NCBI RefSeq assembly: GCF_001189845.1
Contig: NZ_LFLZ01000016.1
Span: 62,001-126,000 of the forward strand
Length of the DNA: 64,000 bases
From: Bradyrhizobium tropiciagri
GTDB taxonomy: Bacteria; Pseudomonadota; Alphaproteobacteria; Rhizobiales; Xanthobacteraceae
Direction of reading: 5' to 3'
The position numbers and the translations under genes were made by a program. Below the pieces are notes generated by a model. It was given only the letters and a program-made list of their open reading frames with translations, searched no databases and was not told where the DNA came from. The stretch's first letter is position 1. Every line of letters starts with the position of its first letter. Shown in pieces: positions 16,905 to 25,668 of the stretch.

Positions 16905-18149
16905 GCGCCGGCCCTCTTCTGAACGCGGTTTTCCGGTCGCATGACCGATGCCGCGCGAGGTCGTGGCAAGCAGGAACGTCTTGCGTTCTCCCAGCGTGGT
17001 GCAGACAAACGACCTCGGGTGCGGCAACCGCATTGTCGATTGACGGATCGAGGCCCAAACGCGACTCCCATCTTGTTGCCGTCGTTAAACTTCCCGGCGC
17101 AGAGAGCAGGTGCAGGATTTGGGCCAGCACTATTCAAGGGGCGCTCCCGCGTCGTTTTTACGCAATGTGGCTTTCGAAGACAGTCGGAGGCGGGTTTCAG
17201 ACATGACGCGCGCTTGTATTCCGACAGAATGCGCACGTGGCACAGGCCGCAGGGAATTGCGTGTTTTCGGCCTGGTGATCGCTCGCCCGGCCGCTGCCAT
17301 TGTTTGAGTGGCCACGCTCTGGCCGGATTTGTCGATGCGGAGCCCCGCGAGTGACCGCGCCCGGACCCGCGGGCAAGGGTTCGGCGATGGGTTGATAACG
17401 TCACGTCGCGTGAGGTTGACTGGATCACGCAGTTGGAGCTCTCGCCGTCCTCGTCTTTGATGCGTCACTCAGAGCAGCGCAAGCATCGCGGCTTGTATGT
17501 CGCTGGGAGGCAGATACGTGGCGATCGTCGTAAGCGATCGACCAAATCGCGGCGGATCACAGATACGGCCGGCGACTATCGTGAGCGGGGCGTGGGGCCG
17601 AGGGCGTGATCGCGGAATCGGAAATCTGCGCCTGGCAGCACAAAGAGCCAGTCACCACTGAATTCGTTGGGCCGGCTTCTCAGCGGGACTCGGCGTCGCC
17701 GCGTTGTCCTTGATGTCAGCTCTGTCTGGATCGAGCGCACGAAACGACCTCTTCGATCGATGGATCTGCCCGAAGGACGGCTGTGCCTCGACCGACCAAT
17801 GCGAAGTCATCGGCCTACAACCGGTGCTGGAGGTTAGCCGGCTAAGCGTCCGACCGAGAACGTTTCGTAATCAAGAACGACTGGCTGGCCCGGCGGCGGG
17901 AACTCAGACTGCGAGTTGAAACGTTCGTAAGAGACAGCACCTTGCCGGACCATGCGTTCGGCAATAAAGTCGACTCCGGAGGAAGAGTCCCGACGAAGTC
18001 TGATACACGTTGGCTTCTCTGCAGCCGCGCCCACAATTTGGGTCGGCGTTCGTCAAAGTTCGCAAGAAGCCAATTACCTTCAGCAATGGGTCTATGGCAG
18101 CCACCTCTGGAAGCAGAATGGCTGCTGCCGGGAGCATTGGACAAACCGC
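16905..18149. other. About 1.2 kb without a supported gene
   Basis: Several short frames occur on both strands, none with a convincing start and none recognisable. The stretch between the hypothetical frame and the effector gene looks like decayed island DNA. I see no repeat, transposase motif or RNA gene in it. Confidence 0.45.
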
Positions 18150-19064
18150 CTATTGTTCGGCGAGGAGCTCGTCGAGCGCTTCAGTGAGTTTGTCTACATC
18201 AACGTTATTGTCGCACGAATCGGTCGAGATGCTTGTTACACTCTCGGCATCGCTGTCCTCGGTGTCCCGAGCTTTAGAAAGATACAGTGCAGGTTTATCT
18301 GCGCGCTGCCATTCACCGTCACCATTCTTAGTCCACTTTTCGGGATGCTGGGCAGGGTCAAGAACCATGTTCGCTTGATCCACCTCAACAAAACCCATCG
18401 CCGCGAGACGGGATTGCGCTTCTAGGCTGACTGGAGTGGAATTGATCAATGGTCGTTCGCCATCGAGCCGAAGCTGATGTTCCAGCAGAATATCACCTGC
18501 GTTGTCGACGAGCGGATGAGTAACCCGAAGAACTGTGGTGGACGTGATGTCAGTTCGCCCGGGAAACAGTTCCCGCCATTTTTCGCCTTCGAACACCTCA
18601 CTCATGCGAAATCCGGATTCTGTTCTTAGAAGCCCGACGCTTTCGTTGCCCAACTCATAGCTAAAATATCGAGCGTCGTCGGTATGTCTTCTGGCCGTAC
18701 CGGTGCCCTCAGCGAGACTTGCTGTGCGCGCAGCTTTTGAGGACACGAAATGCGAGTACTCTTGTGGGTTCGCCGCGATATGCTTGATTTCAGCGCCATG
18801 AAAATCCTTCATTTTTTGCTTGTATTGAAACCTTGTGATCTCAATCACAGGAGTTCGGCGAACTAGGGAGTACGACGGTGCTACCGCCGAAGACGAACTC
18901 GCGTTCGAATTCGGTGTCGACTGAATGCCTGCAAGCACGTCCGCAAACCTCTGGGTATCTGTATCAGGTTGCATGTCACTGTTTGCTGAGTGCCTGATTT
19001 CATCAACATCCTGTGCATGCGAGAGGGATTCGATACCCGACGTGCTGATAGTCCGGTTATGCAT
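18150..19064 (-). CDS. NopP-like type III secretion effector
   Basis: A 304-residue hydrophilic protein without signal peptide or membrane segments. Its N-terminal 70 residues are rich in Ser, Thr, Asn and Asp, as expected for type III export. The central and C-terminal regions (GLLRTESGFRMSEVFEGE, HPLVDNAGDILLEHQLRLDG, MVLDPAQHPEKWTKNGDGEW) recall the rhizobial effector NopP, from memory. A tts box lies upstream at 19126-19151. The ATG at 19064 is 61 nt from the box; an alternative ATG at 19091 would add nine residues, and the TTG further upstream falls inside the box. NopP proteins are host-recognised nodulation effectors; identity with NopP is probable, not certain. Confidence 0.62.
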   Translation of the reverse strand: MHNRTISTSGIESLSHAQDVDEIRHSANSDMQPDTDTQRFADVLAGIQSTPNSNASSSSAVAPSYSLVRRTPVIEITRFQYKQKMKDFHGAEIKHIAANPQEYSHFVSSKAARTASLAEGTGTARRHTDDARYFSYELGNESVGLLRTESGFRMSEVFEGEKWRELFPGRTDITSTTVLRVTHPLVDNAGDILLEHQLRLDGERPLINSTPVSLEAQSRLAAMGFVEVDQANMVLDPAQHPEKWTKNGDGEWQRADKPALYLSKARDTEDSDAESVTSISTDSCDNNVDVDKLTEALDELLAEQ

Positions 19065-19125
19065 CGCAAGTCGTACTCTTGTCGGCGACATGTTTGTCGC
19101 ATGGAGTTCAGGTTGAAGAATGTTA

Positions 19126-19151
19126 GACAGCCAAGCTGTCAAAAAGCTGAC
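19126..19151 (-). promoter_or_regulatory. tts box (TtsI-binding site) upstream of the NopP-like gene
   Basis: On the minus strand the site reads GTCAGCTTTTTGACAGCTTG and continues with GCTGTC. It matches the consensus GTCAGCTT.TCG.AAGCT except for TG instead of CG and one base before AGCT. Orientation and distance (61 nt to the ATG at 19064) fit TtsI-activated effector genes. Confidence 0.72.
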
Positions 19152-19385
19152 GCGCGGGTGCCGGGCGACTGGTCCGCGCTTTCGCGCAAACCGTCGGCGG
19201 CATCAGCGGTGCAAGTGGAAGCCCGGTGACTTGCGTCAGTGCTCGTCCTATACTCGTTATACTATTGCGCTAAGCCCTACAGGAGTGAACGAAAGCGTAG
19301 ACCGGCCCTGAGGTTCACTCAACCTGATATCTGTCCCGATACACGCTGACACATGATCATTGTCGAGGGATTGAGGGCATTTCGT

Positions 19386-19586
19386 ATGGTCGATTCCGAA
19401 TTGGCTGCCCTGTTGCGAGCGGTTCTGGACGAAGTGTGCGAAGATGTATCGCGTCACGAGAATGGCGCTCGAACTCATGTCGCCTGCAGACTCCTGGAAG
19501 CCGCCAGCCGCGGAGAGACGTCGGTCGATGCTCTCAGGAAAATTGGCCGAGCGGCATTGGCCAGTGCACCTACGATGTGGCGTTAG
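19386..19586 (+). CDS. Small conserved-looking helical protein, function unknown
   Basis: A 66-residue acidic, helical protein: MVDSELAALLRAVLDEVCED at the start, then ASRGETSVDALRKIGRAAL. GAGGG lies 8 nt before the ATG. Its even amphipathic pattern and codon use suggest a real gene, and I have the impression of similar short proteins in Bradyrhizobium genomes, without a family name. It stands alone between the tts-box promoter region of the divergent effector gene and the DUF3551-type gene. Confidence 0.5.
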   Translation: MVDSELAALLRAVLDEVCEDVSRHENGARTHVACRLLEAASRGETSVDALRKIGRAALASAPTMWR

Positions 19587-19810
19587 GACGCAATCGGCTG
19601 GGGGACTTGCGCAGAGTTCCATGAAGGCGTCCGCTCGGCGGATAAGCGATCACAGGTGCGGTTCGTACGTTTCGTGCAGACATCGCGCTTTGACTCATTG
19701 CCCGTCGGGCTAGACTACACTGGTCGCTGCGCGGTCTGTTGACGCAAACAGGTTGTTCTGAGGTTGATCGTGCTATCGGAAAGAATCCATGGCGGGGGTC
19801 AAAAGACCGT

Positions 19811-20077
19811 ATGCGGTTCCTTCCGTTCATAGTTGTTGTCACCTTTTCCGTCCTGGTCGGCCTCGCATCGGGAGCGACCGCAGCCGCACGAAACCGCGCG
19901 AAGCACATAGCGCCGCCCCCGCCAGACCTTTACTGTCTGCAAGGGCGCAGCTGGGGCTATCCAGGCAATTGCCAGTTCTCAACCTATAGACAGTGCCAGG
20001 CCACTGCATCGGGCACGTACGCACATTGCGCTATCAATCCCACCTATGCTTTCGAGCATGGGTGGCGCCCGCGCTGA
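19811..20077 (+). CDS. DUF3551-like small secreted protein
   Basis: An 88-residue protein with an N-terminal signal peptide (MRFLPFIVVVTFSVLVGLAS, cleavage probably after ATA near residue 25) and a mature region with the pattern YCLQGRSWGYPGNCQFSTY and QCQATASGTYAHCAINP. The four regularly spaced cysteines fit the DUF3551 family, short exported proteins abundant in Bradyrhizobium. The ATG at 19811 gives the signal peptide directly at the N-terminus; the frame is open upstream but would bury it. No operon partner is evident; function is unknown. Confidence 0.68.
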   Translation: MRFLPFIVVVTFSVLVGLASGATAAARNRAKHIAPPPPDLYCLQGRSWGYPGNCQFSTYRQCQATASGTYAHCAINPTYAFEHGWRPR

Positions 20078-20857
20078 TGGCGGTCCTTTTCCAATCTGCG
20101 TCAACTCAGCCGCGCCAAGGGCGCGACGGTCGTCGGCTGCTCGATTGCAGCGCGCATTGTGCCGAGCGCGGAGAGGATATCATCAACGATACCTTGCGCC
20201 GCTTCCTGTGGCTGCGACGTGATCCGACCAGTAGCCCGGAGGATTGATCGCCGCATGGCCATCGAAACTCAGGGCTGAGATCTCGCGTGCTGGCGGCAAC
20301 TTATTTTTATTGATTGGCATGCCAGTCGTGAGGCCCGCCAAACACCAGCGCGGCAATCAGCGCAGATTGCGGTCCGCCGGCAGGTTGCGTCCCAGGGTAA
20401 GAGAGCTGCAGTGCGATTTTGACACGCTGAAAATCGTTGGCACCTTTGCCGAAAGAGCGCCCCTTTTAGTGGCTGGCGTGCCGTGCAGCAGGACAGCGAA
20501 CCGCGAGGCACGCAAAGAGAAAGTCGTCGGAGCACGCGCCCCAACCGCGGAATGCGCGCGGCCGCCATCCCTTCGTCAGGCCCGATCGATCTCGCACCCA
20601 GCCGTTCTATTCGCGCGGTGCTGAGGCTTTCCGCATGCGAGTAAGCTCTGATTGCGATCCGATAAAACAATGGTTCTGTACGAAACGAACGGAGTTCGTC
20701 TTCAATTTTAACCGGTCCAAGCCTGAACAATGAATCCGGCGCGCCGTGAGGTGTCGCGAGGCGGGTGGTACAATCAAGAGTTTATCTTTTGTCAAAGATT
20801 TGCCGCGACCTTCCAGAGCTGGCGCCAACGCTACAACCAGTCCTGCAGGGTCCCGGA
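20078..20857. other. 780-bp stretch without a supported gene
   Basis: Open frames on both strands between the DUF3551-like gene and the GGDEF/EAL gene have no recognisable product or good start. The last part must carry the promoter of the GGDEF/EAL gene, but I cannot point to clear -35/-10 hexamers. Confidence 0.45.
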
Positions 20858-22819
20858 ATGAGGGCATATCTGATCTCCTGGCTTTCGAAGCTCCTAGCCG
20901 GAGATTTGGCGGCATTTGGCGGGCCGGTCACCGATGAAGCGGTTGCAGGATACATTCGTGCCGAGCAGATCTCCCTCGTGCTTGGCTATTCGCTGGGCAT
21001 CATGCTGGCCAACGCGTGCAATGCGACCGTGCTCGCAATTGCGCTTTGGCATTCGCCCGACAGAAACTTTGCCTTGATCTGGGCGGCGACTGTCGTCTGC
21101 GGCGCGCTATCGATAGGCCTGAAAGCGCGTTCATCACGACTGATGACGAAGCCTCACTTCGTGTCGCGCCAGGCCATGCACCGGCTAGTACGGAATGCGC
21201 TGGTTCTCGGAACCGCCTGGGCAATTGTGCCGGTGGCTTTCTTCGCGAACGCCTCCAATGGCGGGCAGCTCGTCATTACATGTCTCTGCTCTGGAATGCT
21301 TGCAGGTGGCGCATTCGCCTTCGCCACGATTCCGGTGGCGGCAGTTGCGTTCACGGCTCCGATCTTTGTGGGTACGGCAATTTGCCTCGGCAGAAACGAC
21401 GATTTCGCCTATCTGCTCGTCGCTATCCTGGTCGTGGCCTATGGCTTCGTGCTCCTGCGCGGCGTTTTCGCCCATTCCTTCGAATTTACCAGACGCGCCA
21501 TTGCTCAACTGGAGGCCGAAAGGAGGGGCCGGCGGGATACCCTGACCCAACTTCCGAACCGTTTTGCCTTCAATGAGAGCCTAGAAGGTGCCCTCAACAG
21601 GCTCGCCCGCACGGGCGAGGAATTCGCGGTTCTTCTTCTCGACCTCGATCGCTTCAAGGACGTGAACGACAAATTCGGCCACCTCGCTGGCGATGAATTT
21701 CTCGTGCAGGCGGCGGTGAGACTACAGCGATGCGTACGGCAGACCGATACCGTTGCGCGCATCGGCGGTGATGAATTTGCGCTTGTTATGACCAATCTGA
21801 CCAAGGTGGAGGACGCCTTGGAAGTCGCCGAGCGGTTTGTCGGCGCGTTCGCCGAACCATTCGCGATCGAAAAATGCGAGATCGCGGGGGCGACCAGCGT
21901 CGGAATCGCAGTGGCCCCGCGCGACGGCGACGTACCTCATGTGCTCCTGAGGAATGCCGACATTGCGCTCTATCGTGCCAAGCAAGCGGGGCCGGGAACG
22001 ATCTGCTTCTTTGAGATCAACGACGACAAATCAGCGCACGAGCGCAGGGCGCTGCAGCGGGATCTGGAGCTCGCGATCGACAGAGACGAACTGTTCCTCC
22101 TCTACCAACCGTTCTTTGATATTCACGCGAACCGAATCACCGGGTTTGAGGCGTTGCTCCGCTGGCGGCATCCCGTCCGTGGAATAATTTCCCCGACCGA
22201 GTTCATCCCAATCGCCGAAGAAACCGGACTGATCCACGGAATCGGTGAGTGGGTGGTCCGACGCGCCTGCGCGACGCTATCGAACTGGCCGTCGGACCTC
22301 AGGGTCGCCGTGAATTTTTCGGCGGCTCAATTCCATAACACCAGCATCCTGCAGACAATCGTGCAGGCCCTCTCCCAAGCCAGAGTTGCTCCTCATCGTC
22401 TCGAAATCGAAATAACCGAGTCGATGCTGATCTCGAAGTACGCGCCGGCGTCATCGATCCTGACGTCACTCCTGCAATTGGGAGTGACGGTGGCACTTGA
22501 CGATTTCGGAACGGGATATTCGTCGCTGACTTATTTGCTGAAACTGCCTTACACTCGCATCAAGATCGATCAGTCTTTCATACGGGACATGCTGAGGCGA
22601 CCGGATAATGCGGCGATCGTAAAATCGATCATCGCACTGACGCGGGACCTGCGGATCGGCGTGGTCGCCGAAGGCGTCGAAACAACCGAGCAACTCGACT
22701 ATTTGCGTCAAACCAATTGTGATGAAGTGCAAGGATATCTCATCGGTCGACCGGTCGCGGAGGATCACATTTTCGCTCTGCTCCATCAAGACAAGCAATG
22801 GTCGACGCCCGCCGCTTGA
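20858..22819 (+). CDS. Membrane-bound diguanylate cyclase / c-di-GMP phosphodiesterase (GGDEF-EAL)
   Basis: A 653-residue protein with a hydrophobic N-terminal sensor region of several transmembrane helices (about 30-205), a GGDEF domain (about 225-385) and an EAL domain (about 395-645). The cyclase signature is intact (RIGGDEFALV, residues 301-310), and the phosphodiesterase has its EAL core (FEALLRW, E431) and DDFGTGYSS loop, so both activities are possible. It should tune c-di-GMP, and thereby motility, exopolysaccharide or attachment. AGGG lies upstream of the ATG at 20858; a GTG at 20765 would add 31 polar residues. It is alone, and its place on a symbiosis island is notable but its signal is unknown. 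Confidence 0.85.
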   Translation: MRAYLISWLSKLLAGDLAAFGGPVTDEAVAGYIRAEQISLVLGYSLGIMLANACNATVLAIALWHSPDRNFALIWAATVVCGALSIGLKARSSRLMTKPHFVSRQAMHRLVRNALVLGTAWAIVPVAFFANASNGGQLVITCLCSGMLAGGAFAFATIPVAAVAFTAPIFVGTAICLGRNDDFAYLLVAILVVAYGFVLLRGVFAHSFEFTRRAIAQLEAERRGRRDTLTQLPNRFAFNESLEGALNRLARTGEEFAVLLLDLDRFKDVNDKFGHLAGDEFLVQAAVRLQRCVRQTDTVARIGGDEFALVMTNLTKVEDALEVAERFVGAFAEPFAIEKCEIAGATSVGIAVAPRDGDVPHVLLRNADIALYRAKQAGPGTICFFEINDDKSAHERRALQRDLELAIDRDELFLLYQPFFDIHANRITGFEALLRWRHPVRGIISPTEFIPIAEETGLIHGIGEWVVRRACATLSNWPSDLRVAVNFSAAQFHNTSILQTIVQALSQARVAPHRLEIEITESMLISKYAPASSILTSLLQLGVTVALDDFGTGYSSLTYLLKLPYTRIKIDQSFIRDMLRRPDNAAIVKSIIALTRDLRIGVVAEGVETTEQLDYLRQTNCDEVQGYLIGRPVAEDHIFALLHQDKQWSTPAA

Positions 22820-23058
22820 ATGACGTGGTCGCTGCGTTATGCCGATAGTGGTGAACATCCGCATCCCGAGGTGGAGTAGACGCTTGGCCTGCTGTAGTAT
22901 TCTCGAAGATTTGCGAAGCACTGCAGCACCGGCCGAATCACCCCACGAATTGCTGTGCAAGCAGCGCTGATCAAGCTCCCCCATTTTGACTGTGGATTAG
23001 TATTGTCTGATTAGAGCGATGCCACGAACATCACGCGGTCGACCCTTCCGGTGCAGAG

Positions 23059-23130
23059 GTCGTTGCAGACAACCTGATCATTCGCAAGCCATTCGGACTT
23101 GATGAACTCGCCAGCCGTTTCAAGTCAACT
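23059..23130 (+). pseudogene. C-terminal scrap of a response-regulator receiver domain
   Basis: In one frame the DNA reads VVADNLIIRKPFGLDELASR, the typical end of a receiver domain where the conserved KPF motif precedes the last helix. No start or upstream domain is present, and an IS701 remnant begins 10 bp behind it. It is probably a leftover of a signalling gene cut by the insertion sequence. Confidence 0.35.
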
Positions 23131-23140
23131 TCGTTGAAGG

Positions 23141-23482
23141 TCAACGAGGGATTCCGTGCAGATAGGCGATCATGGTCATCAGCGCGTGGCGATGAAGACC
23201 TTGCCAGGATCGTCCCTCCAAGTGATCAAGTTTGAGTTCTTCTTTCAGCTGCTGATGGGCCTGTTCGCAAATCCATCGTGCCTTGATGGTGGCGGCTAGT
23301 GTCCGCAGATCTGTCGCGGCGGGCAGGTTGGCGCGATAGTATTTTTTGTCCCCGGACGCGCGTTGCTGGTCGATGAGCCAAGCTTCGTCGCCTGGCAGAT
23401 GCTGTTGACCCTTGTCCCATATTCGCTGAGGAGGTTCGTCGGCGTTGACTGTCCGCAGTCCTAGGACAGCGGACGACGGCGA
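23141..23482 (-). mobile_element. IS701-type transposase remnant (C-terminal part)
   Basis: On the minus strand about 113 residues match the C-terminal part of IS701-family DDE transposases: [37 protein letters not shown], and [20 protein letters not shown], which holds the final catalytic glutamate region, then [19 protein letters not shown]. The N-terminal two thirds and the extreme C-terminus are missing, so the element is dead. It ends 6 bp before the start codon of the next gene, on whose promoter it may therefore intrude. Confidence 0.75.
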
Positions 23483-23488
23483 ATTTAC

Positions 23489-24055
23489 ATGAAAAGTCAA
23501 GACCTTGTTATATTGTTGAAGCTCGTGAGCCTCGAACAGGCCAAAAATGAGGACGATGCGCATCCCGGAGAGGTTGCCCATCACGATGACCCGTACTCAG
23601 TACGCGGGTTGGAATCGGCCCTGGGTATCAGCAAGACGGAGGTTAATGCCTCGATCAAGCGGAGCGTTTCGTCGGGACTTGCAGTCAAAGATCGGGAATC
23701 CGGTCAGGCCACGCCCAACCGCCGCAATCTCTATAATTTCGTCGTGCACGGACTAAAGTTCGTTTTCCCGGCAAAACCGGGTGCGATGACCCGGGGCATC
23801 CCCACCGCCTTTGCGGCCGCCCCACTCAAGAACCTTCTGATCAGCGCTGGCGAGTACATCTACGTTTGGCCGTACGCCAAAGGCAAAGACATGGGGCAGG
23901 CGGTAGACGCGCTGTTCAAAAGCGTGCCACAAGCCATCCAAAAAGACGATCGCCTGTATGAGTATCTCGCCCTTATTGATGGTGTCAGGCTTGGAAATCA
24001 AAGGGAGGCTGGGCTCGCGGCCGAGCGTCTATCGCAAAGGCTTCTCAAGAAATGA
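23489..24055 (+). CDS. Winged-helix-like protein, first gene of a HTH-nucleotidyltransferase-phosphatase cassette
   Basis: A 188-residue soluble protein. Residues 35-80 ([20 protein letters not shown]) look like a winged helix-turn-helix DNA-binding domain; the rest includes [19 protein letters not shown] and a helical tail. It overlaps the following nucleotidyltransferase gene by 4 nt (ATGA), so the two are a coupled pair. The arrangement recalls AbiEi/AbiEii type IV toxin-antitoxin modules, in which a wHTH antitoxin precedes a nucleotidyltransferase toxin, but I cannot claim AbiEi homology. The ATG follows the IS701 remnant after only 6 bp, and no good ribosome binding site is visible; expression may be lost. 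Confidence 0.6.
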   Translation: MKSQDLVILLKLVSLEQAKNEDDAHPGEVAHHDDPYSVRGLESALGISKTEVNASIKRSVSSGLAVKDRESGQATPNRRNLYNFVVHGLKFVFPAKPGAMTRGIPTAFAAAPLKNLLISAGEYIYVWPYAKGKDMGQAVDALFKSVPQAIQKDDRLYEYLALIDGVRLGNQREAGLAAERLSQRLLKK

Positions 24056-24776
24056 CCACCATCAAAGGCCAATTGCTTCACATGTTGGAAACGGTCGCGC
24101 AGTCTCTGGGAGACGAACTGCGCGAGCGGCTCGTGTTTGTCGGCGGTTGCACAACAGCCCTTTTCATTACTGATGAGATCGTGCTCGAAGGGGTTCGGGC
24201 AACCGATGACGTGGATCTCATCGTTGATCTCGTTGGACATGCGCAATGGGCTCAACTGCAAGACCAGTTGCGTCAGAAGGGGTTCGTGGAATCTCCCGAA
24301 GACGAGGTCATTTGCCGCATGAGGCTCGGCGACCTCCAAGTCGATTTCATGCCGGATGATCAAAGCATTCTCGGCTTTAGCAATCGCTGGTACGCCAAAG
24401 GCATCGAAACGGCGGTCACATGTGGTACTGAACATCAAGCGCCTCACGCCCGAACTGTTCGTGGCGACAAAGTTGGAAGCATATCGGCCGCGGCAACGAT
24501 GATCTCTTAGGCAGCCGTGACATCGAGGACATCCTTCTCGTCGTTGACGGTCGAGAGGAACTCGTGGCTGAAATCCAAAACGCAGACGATGATATTCGTT
24601 GCTACATTGCAGAGAAGTTCAAAGCGCTCTTAGGTCATGAGGATTTTGATCATTTTCTCGATGGCAATATCAAGGGACCTGAAGGCCGGGTCGATATTGT
24701 GCGAGAGCGGTTTGTCGCCATAAGCCAGAGCGATGCTGGCGAGCGAGAGGGGAATGGAGATCAACTGGCGCAGTGA
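24052..24776 (+). pseudogene. Nucleotidyltransferase-like gene broken by two frameshifts
   Basis: The first part (24052-24417) encodes VGGCTTALFI and RATDDVDLIVDLV, a nucleotidyltransferase-fold active site with the catalytic acidic pair in DVDLI. Around 24418 the coding frame shifts by +1 and continues as VVLNIKRLTPELFVATKLEA; near 24485 it shifts again and continues GRGNDDLLGSRDIEDILLVV to the stop at 24776. The segment KLEA...GRGNDD...DIEDI is typical of AbiEii/MNT-like proteins. Joined, the product would be about 240 residues. Both shifts lie within 70 bp, so a sequencing error is less likely than real decay. Its end overlaps the start of the PP2C-like gene. Confidence 0.65.
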
Positions 24777-25623
24777 GCAAGGAAAGAGGACGCGCGATAA
24801 CCGGGATTGCCGAGGAGTCGGAGTGCGCGCCGATGCCGTGTTATGTCTCCTTCTCGACAGTTCAACCTCTGGCCCAACAAGCGGTGACCTTGCTCGCCAG
24901 ATTATCCGCGATGTCGTAGACTGGTACGTCGCGACAAACCAAGCCGCAACGGCAGAATGCCTCAGCGCGCAATTGCGCCGCACTCATCTCAGTTTATCTC
25001 GGCGATTTCCGCGGGACAGCGCGTGCTACGTGCTCGCCCATATACCGAACACAGGGACGGCGCTCGTTCTGCACGCTGACGATTGCTTGTTAGGAAGCCG
25101 CGAGCAAAACGGCGCGGTCCATTGATTCACCAAGCCCCATACGCTGGCCAATCCGATAGGTGACGTTCCGTTTGACGAAATCGTCAGGAGTCCTGCCCGG
25201 AACCGACTGCCACGAAGCTTCCGAGGGAGGGAATTCATTCCGGCTGAGGTAAACAAAATCACAGCAGAGTCAGGCAAATCATTTGTTGCCGCAATCGACG
25301 GGTTTTGGGCGGAGTTGTCGGCGGAAGAGCAAGCCATGTTCTTGCAAGGGACGATGTGGCGATCGCAGCTGAAGGCGATGATCGAAGCACCCTTCAGATC
25401 GGATATACGAGCAGCCAGCGACTGCATTTGTCGAGAGGCGCTCACCCGACGCCAGCACGTTGACATGAGACAGGCTGCGAAGGGCGCCGAGGCGAGGGAT
25501 GGCGTGGCCGGCTTCCGGGTCCCTGACATGGCTCGCCTCGAACGAGGCGGTCGCCGCATCGCCCTTGCAGGTCGCGACGAGCGCTTGATGTCGGCTGCCT
25601 CGAGCTTTGTCTGCCGCCGGTGA
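24757..25623 (+). pseudogene. PP2C-like protein phosphatase gene interrupted by an in-frame TGA
   Basis: From ATG 24757, overlapping the previous stop, the frame runs to a TGA at 25123-25125 and continues in the same frame to 25623. Before the TGA: AVLCLLLDSSTSG with a metal-site-like aspartate, GDLARQIIRDVVDWYV, and ALVLHADDCLLG; after it: FTKPHTLANPIGDVPFDEIV and KSFVAAIDGFWAELS, the last matching the LLATDG motif of PP2C phosphatases. The TGA probably replaced TGG (Trp). Similarity seems to fade after about 25400. A Mg/Mn-dependent Ser/Thr phosphatase next to a nucleotidyltransferase and a wHTH protein is an unusual trio. The pseudogene call assumes no readthrough. Confidence 0.55.
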
Positions 25624-25668
25624 TGGGGCTCGCTGTCGCTGGCTCGAAGCTGTGAAGGAACGTTCTCG

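Noticed and set aside
25440..25668. Minus-strand coding-like scrap downstream of hipA (reads KGDAATASFEASHVRDPEAG)
   Set aside because: It looks protein-like but is short, has no start and cannot be assigned; kept out of the feature list.
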